Below, piece by piece: positions 59,902 through 64,000 of a stretch of DNA of 64,000 nt (position 1 is the first letter of the stretch; each line of letters begins with the position of its first letter). This DNA comes from Gammaproteobacteria bacterium (GTDB lineage: Bacteria; Pseudomonadota; Gammaproteobacteria; Steroidobacterales; Rariloculaceae): assembly GCA_022820625.1 (NCBI GenBank), contig JAJEFE010000110.1, forward strand, positions 1-64,000, given 5' to 3'. The notes beneath the pieces are model-generated. The model saw nothing but the letters and a program-made list of their open reading frames with translations. It ran no database searches and was not told the DNA's origin. A program made the position numbers and the translations under genes.

Positions 59902-62900
59902 CTACAGGGCTTGCTGGTAATCGTCGATGTACTGCAGCAGAGCGTTGGTGTCGTCCAGAATCGCCGTCACCCGATCGGGGTCCGCAACGTCCAGATTGCC
60001 GCTCAACTGGCTGGTGATCGCGGTCAGGTTCTGGCGCATCTGCTCCAGGTCGCGGGCCGAGAAGGTGTAACCCTGCGAGGCCGACGAATTCAGGTTCCCG
60101 CGCACGTAGCTGGCGATATAGCGTGACGATTCCACCAGCCGGTCGTCATCGCCCAGGATGCGCGCGCACATGGCGCGCAGCAGGTAGAGATTCTGGTCCG
60201 GCGCGAGTATCAGCACGCGTTCGATGAATCTCAGGGCGTCGAACGCGAACCGCTCCCGGTTCTCGGCGACGTTCACGCGCCATTCGGCGCGCAAACGGGC
60301 GACCTCCGGATACCAGGCGTCGGTTACGCGTGTTTGAGCCAGTTCCCCATCGATCCCCGCCAGCGACGCCCAGTCGGCCGTAGCGCCGAACCCCCAGCCC
60401 CGAACCACTGCCGCGGCCGAGCCCGCCAGACCTTCGGCGATTGCCTGGATGTCCTCCGGCGCCTCGCCGCGGCTCAGCAGTCCGAGATAATCCTTGGCAA
60501 TCGCGTAGCGCACCTGCATGTTGAGCGGATTGGCGCGGAGTGCGTTGTCGAAGGCCTCGCGGGCCTGCTCCGCCTGCCCGTTGGCCTGGAACAGCAGTCC
60601 GTAGACCTCGAACTGCCTGGAAAAATTCGGAATGACCTCCGCCAGGCCGGTAGCCCGCGGCACCTGCCCCATGCGCACAAGCCGCCGCGCGATGTAGCCG
60701 TAGTCGATCTGGTCGCCCATCTGGGCATGGATCCAGCTTCCGTCCCTCACCAGGGGATCGTAGGGTTCGAAGAGCTCGATCAAATCGGCCAGCAGGAGAC
60801 CGTCGGCACGGGAGCGGCTGCGGGTCGCCATCAGGTTGTTGTTGTCCGTGCTGATATCGGCCCGCCGCGCGAAGGATCGCAGCCCCTCCTCGTCCAATGC
60901 CATCGCCGTGAGCAGATCCTCCACGCCGTTAAGGCCCAGGCGGCTGAAATGCATCACGTCGTCGATGAGCGGCCGGCCGGTGCGCGCAAGCTGAAGTTCG
61001 ACATCCAGTGGCGCCTCCGACGCCAGGAACATCAGCACCTGTGCCGACGGGTGATAAAGCCTGACGTTTTCGAATTCGGCCAACAGCGTTGCGGCCAGCG
61101 TTCGCAGCAGGCCCTCGTCCACGAACTCCGAGTTCATCCACTGGACAAACAGGCCGCCGTCGTTCAGGTGGCTCTTGACGTCGACGACGAATTCGCGGGT
61201 GAACAGGTGCGACGCGCCGGCCGTCCACGGATGGGAAGGCTGCGAAACGATGGCGTCGTAGGTTTTGTCGGTCAGCCGAAGGGCGTTGCGGCCGTCGTTG
61301 ATGATGACGTTGAACCGCGGGTCCGCCAGCGGATCGATGTTCCTGCGGCCCGCAAGCATCCGATTGGCCTCGATGACCTTCGGCTCCAGTTCGACCACAT
61401 CGATGCGGTCGACCGACGGGGGCACGCCCTCCAGCACCACACCGCCACCGAAGCCGACCACCAGCATGTCCTCGATGTCGGGCCGCGCCGCGGCTGCCAG
61501 CGCGGTGAGCCATTTCTCCGGATCCTGCACGGGCGGCGCACCCCGAACCGCGATGGATGCCTCCGGAAGGCCGTTGGTGCGCACGTAGTAGTAGCCGCCC
61601 TCGCTCAGCAGCATCACCGTCGAGGTGCGGCCGACGCCGTAGTAGATCTCCTCCGGCTCGGTGAGGTAGCCGAGCACGAACCCGGTGCTCGACACCACCG
61701 CCTGGGGTCTGTCCGGGTTGTAGGCGACGAATACCGCGGCAATGCCGACGCAAGCAAGTCCCACCGGGACCGGCTTCGGCCTGGCGACGCAGACGGCCGC
61801 CCATAACGCAAGGGCAAAATTGACCCCGACCGCCACCCGGATCGATCCCTCGAAGCCCAGGCCGGGAATGAGGAAGAAACCCGCCAGAATGGCGCCGACG
61901 ATCGCACCCACCGTATTCCACGCGTAAATGCGCGCCGTGCTGGTGGTGGCCTGGCTCTCGTCGCGCGCCAATACGCGTACCGAAAGCGGCAGCGTGGCGC
62001 CGATGAATATCGTCGCGGGCAGCATGACCGCCACGGCGAACAGGGCTAGCGTGTAAGTGGTCAGCGAGGCGGGGATGAGCGGGCCCATCCAGGCGTACAC
62101 GCCCACCGACAGCACGCCGACAGCCACCTGGGTCAGCGCGAACGCGACGGCGGCGCGTTCGCGCTGCTCGGCGACCTTGCCGGCCAGGCCGCCGCCGAGG
62201 GCGATTCCGGTCAGGAAGGCCGCCAGCATGGTGGCGAAGGCGTAGATGCTGCCGCCCATGACGTGGGTCAGCATGCGAGTCCACAACACTTCGTAGAGAA
62301 ACGCGGTTGCGCCGGAAACCAGCATGAGGGGCAGCATCCACGCGGGCTGCTGCTGAAATACGGTCATGAGCCTTCCGCGCGCCGTGGCGGTCCCGCTGAA
62401 AAGCGGCTGAATGCAGGCCGAGTAGAAACCGGGAGGCGTTGAGACGACGGCCGCCTCGTCGGAGCCGGTGATGTCTCGCCGGCCGCGCGCCAACCAGGCC
62501 GCGATCACGAACACCAGCACGTTGACGGCCACTCCCACCCAGACGGTGCCGTTCAGTCCCAGCGCGGGCAGAAGGACAAACGCGGCGACAACGGTTCCGA
62601 CGACCGCGCCGGCGGTGTTGATGGCATACAGCAGCGCGACCCTCGGTCCCACCTCCCGATCGGTGCGCACGGCGTAGCGGGTCAGCAGCGGCAGCGTGGC
62701 GCCCATGAAGCCCGTGGGTATGGCCAGCACCACGAACGCAACCAGCAGGTAGAACAGCGGTTGGCCGATGGTGGCGGCATCGGGCGGAGCGGGCTGGTCC
62801 CCGAGGATTGACGCGTAGAGCGCTCTGGCGGCCAGCAGCAGCAACGGCACCGCCAGCGCGGACAGGGCAATTCCGGCCTCAAGCAGTCCGTACACGAGCA

Positions 62901-63231
62901 CAGGCCGCGTGACGCGGCCCGCGTATCGCCCGGCAACCGCCGAGCCCACGGCCAGACCCGCCATGTAGGCCGCCAGCACGGTCGCCACGGCCAACTCGCT
63001 GGTGCCGAAGACCAGCGAGAATTGCCTCAGCCATGCCGTCTGGTACAACAGCGCGGCCAGGCCGGAAAGGAAGAAGCAGGCGATGACGCCGGCAAATACC
63101 TGCCAGGGTGTGAGCGAAGCGGAGGTAGCGGGAACGGGGCCTTGTCCGCGGTCAGACCCGAGGTTTGGCCCGCGCCTTGAGCCGCGGCCCGGGCTTTGGC
63201 GCCGTGCGCGTTTGTTCTGTGTTCGTTTCAT
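59902..63231 (-). CDS. Membrane protein fused to a spermidine-synthase-like domain, with TPR-like C-terminus
   Basis: An 1109-residue protein. After a basic, soluble N-terminus, residues about 40-540 contain some 14 hydrophobic helices. A Rossmann-fold domain like spermidine synthase follows (V-G-F-G-G-G-V-V-L-E-G-V near residue 600, then V-D-V-V-E-L-E-P-K-V-I and D-G-R-N-A-L-R, P-S-H-P-W). The C-terminal third has TPR-like repeats (G-L-L-F-Q-A-N-G-Q-A-E-Q-A-R-E-A-F-D-N-A-L). Such fusions are widespread in bacteria and no clear function is established; the catalytic residues needed for polyamine transfer are not confirmed here. Possibly it binds a nucleotide or a hydrophobic substrate at the membrane. 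Confidence 0.87.
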   Translation of the reverse strand: MKRTQNKRARRQSPGRGSRRGPNLGSDRGQGPVPATSASLTPWQVFAGVIACFFLSGLAALLYQTAWLRQFSLVFGTSELAVATVLAAYMAGLAVGSAVAGRYAGRVTRPVLVYGLLEAGIALSALAVPLLLLAARALYASILGDQPAPPDAATIGQPLFYLLVAFVVLAIPTGFMGATLPLLTRYAVRTDREVGPRVALLYAINTAGAVVGTVVAAFVLLPALGLNGTVWVGVAVNVLVFVIAAWLARGRRDITGSDEAAVVSTPPGFYSACIQPLFSGTATARGRLMTVFQQQPAWMLPLMLVSGATAFLYEVLWTRMLTHVMGGSIYAFATMLAAFLTGIALGGGLAGKVAEQRERAAVAFALTQVAVGVLSVGVYAWMGPLIPASLTTYTLALFAVAVMLPATIFIGATLPLSVRVLARDESQATTSTARIYAWNTVGAIVGAILAGFFLIPGLGFEGSIRVAVGVNFALALWAAVCVARPKPVPVGLACVGIAAVFVAYNPDRPQAVVSSTGFVLGYLTEPEEIYYGVGRTSTVMLLSEGGYYYVRTNGLPEASIAVRGAPPVQDPEKWLTALAAAARPDIEDMLVVGFGGGVVLEGVPPSVDRIDVVELEPKVIEANRMLAGRRNIDPLADPRFNVIINDGRNALRLTDKTYDAIVSQPSHPWTAGASHLFTREFVVDVKSHLNDGGLFVQWMNSEFVDEGLLRTLAATLLAEFENVRLYHPSAQVLMFLASEAPLDVELQLARTGRPLIDDVMHFSRLGLNGVEDLLTAMALDEEGLRSFARRADISTDNNNLMATRSRSRADGLLLADLIELFEPYDPLVRDGSWIHAQMGDQIDYGYIARRLVRMGQVPRATGLAEVIPNFSRQFEVYGLLFQANGQAEQAREAFDNALRANPLNMQVRYAIAKDYLGLLSRGEAPEDIQAIAEGLAGSAAAVVRGWGFGATADWASLAGIDGELAQTRVTDAWYPEVARLRAEWRVNVAENRERFAFDALRFIERVLILAPDQNLYLLRAMCARILGDDDRLVESSRYIASYVRGNLNSSASQGYTFSARDLEQMRQNLTAITSQLSGNLDVADPDRVTAILDDTNALLQYIDDYQQAL

Positions 63232-63318
63232 GCCCGTGTCACGGCCGTTGGGCCCGCCGTGGTCCGAATCCGCGCAAGTTTACCCGATCGAGCTTCGTGC
63301 CGGTCAGCGCCCATCCGG

Positions 63319-64000
63319 TCACCGCCTCAGGATCGCCCACCATCGGGCGATGTTGAGCAGGCTGGCCAGGGATCCGGCGACGTAGGTGAGGGCGGCTGCC
63401 GTAAGCAGACGCCGGGCGCCACGCTCGTCACCGGGGCGAAGTAACCGGCGTCTGGCGAGCAGGGGCAGGGCGCGGCCGAAACTGGCGTCGAATTCCGTCG
63501 GCAGCGTCAGCAGGTGCACGGCCGCGCCAGAGGCGAGAGTGAGAAAGCCGCCCGTCAGGGTCAGCAGGCCGATGACCGGAGCCCGCGTTGCAACCGCGGC
63601 CAGCGGCGAGAGCATCAGAATGCCGGCGCCCAGTTTCTCGATGGGTCCGACCCATTTCACCAGTCGCGTGCGCCATCGCAACGGCTTGAACCCCCGGGCA
63701 TCCTGAATCGCGTGCCCGACCTCGTGGGCGGCGACCGTCACCGCGGTCAGCGAGCGCCCGTTGTAGTTGGCCTCCGACAAGCGGACGGTCCTTGCGATGG
63801 GGTCGTAGTGATCGCCCGCGGTGGTCGATTCCGTGCCGACATGGTGCAATCCCAGTCCATCCAGCAAATCCCGGGCGACCTGGCTGCCGTTCCGGGGATA
63901 ACGATCGGCGGGAATGCTGTACCGCGCCATCACGGCCTTGACCCAAAGCCCCGGCCCGACGATCAGCGCCAGCAGGCCCACGGCGAGAAGAATGAAATGC
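63319..64000 (-). CDS. Membrane-bound neutral zinc metallopeptidase (YugP-like), partial
   Basis: The visible part has a zinc motif A-A-H-E-V-G-H-A-I-Q and several hydrophobic segments, matching the YugP / Zn-peptidase-2 family of inner-membrane zinc peptidases. The GTG at 63981 could start it, but the frame stays open to the window edge and the upstream codons (H-F-I-L-L-A-V) look like the first transmembrane helix, so the true start is probably a little beyond 64000. The neighbouring spermidine-synthase-like gene lies 87 bases downstream. Its biological role is unknown. Confidence 0.83.
   Translation of the reverse strand, partial: HFILLAVGLLALIVGPGLWVKAVMARYSIPADRYPRNGSQVARDLLDGLGLHHVGTESTTAGDHYDPIARTVRLSEANYNGRSLTAVTVAAHEVGHAIQDARGFKPLRWRTRLVKWVGPIEKLGAGILMLSPLAAVATRAPVIGLLTLTGGFLTLASGAAVHLLTLPTEFDASFGRALPLLARRRLLRPGDERGARRLLTAAALTYVAGSLASLLNIARWWAILRR

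Noticed and set aside
1-64000. CRISPR arrays, rRNA or tRNA genes, prophage genes
   Set aside because: No regularly spaced repeats, no structural RNA signatures and no capsid, tail or integrase genes were recognised by eye.

Overview
The window is GC-rich, densely packed DNA from a Gram-negative bacterium. It has three TonB-dependent outer-membrane receptor genes plus the remnant of a fourth, many signal-peptide hydrolases and lipoproteins, a b561-type cytochrome and a CxxCH cytochrome. A proteobacterium, probably an uncultured (perhaps marine or host-associated) gammaproteobacterium, fits best; that placement is inference. No rRNA, tRNA or CRISPR array was seen. The only mobile DNA recognised is the first codons of an IS110-type transposase at the left edge.

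Layout. (1) 1-13100: exported hydrolases. These are an aminotransferase coupled to a secreted SUMF1-like/metallo-beta-lactamase fusion, a SUMF1-like lipoprotein with two DUF2911-like repeats, two S9 peptidases flanking a D-aminoacylase-type amidohydrolase, and an NhaC antiporter. (2) 13100-24610: a PLP dehydratase, then a plus-strand run of NCS1 permease, HyuA-type hydantoinase/oxoprolinase, DUF917 protein, Asp/Glu/hydantoin racemase, quinone-oxidoreductase-like MDR and TonB receptor, facing secreted M24 proteins. (3) 24627-34397: M24 protein, M29/NicX-like enzyme, MFS carrier, MDR, TonB receptor interrupted by one in-frame stop, another M24 protein and a JmjC/cupin-8 oxygenase. (4) 34401-45581: amidohydrolase, a complete Dpp/Opp-type ABC importer interrupted by a racemase-superfamily gene and a second M29/NicX-like gene, then a third TonB receptor. 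(5) 45641-53214: a small membrane protein, two tandem DUF885 proteins, an unknown lipoprotein, a fourth M24 protein and a RES-type toxin-antitoxin pair. (6) 53251-64000: two coupled DUF6152-like proteins preceded by a TonB-receptor remnant, a stand-alone metallo-beta-lactamase, a cytochrome pair, a CMD/AhpD-like protein, a degenerate HtrA-like PDZ protein, a membrane/spermidine-synthase-like/TPR fusion and a zinc metallopeptidase running off the edge.

Working model. Regions 2-5 look like one scavenging system for amide-containing small molecules (peptides, D-amino-acid derivatives, cyclic amides or N-heterocycles). TonB receptors would bring substrate across the outer membrane, M24/DUF885/S9 proteins cut it in the periplasm, three different carriers (NCS1, MFS, Dpp) take products inside, and hydantoinase, racemases, NicX-like enzymes, dehydratase and oxidoreductases process them. 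Four transcription units in these modules carry a similar AT-rich element (best copy a perfect 15-bp palindrome, TGTATAC-C-GTATACA), so they may form a regulon. No matching regulator is encoded here. Four paralogous exported M24 proteins include two that have lost metal ligands, which recalls creatinase. Substrates cannot be named from sequence alone.
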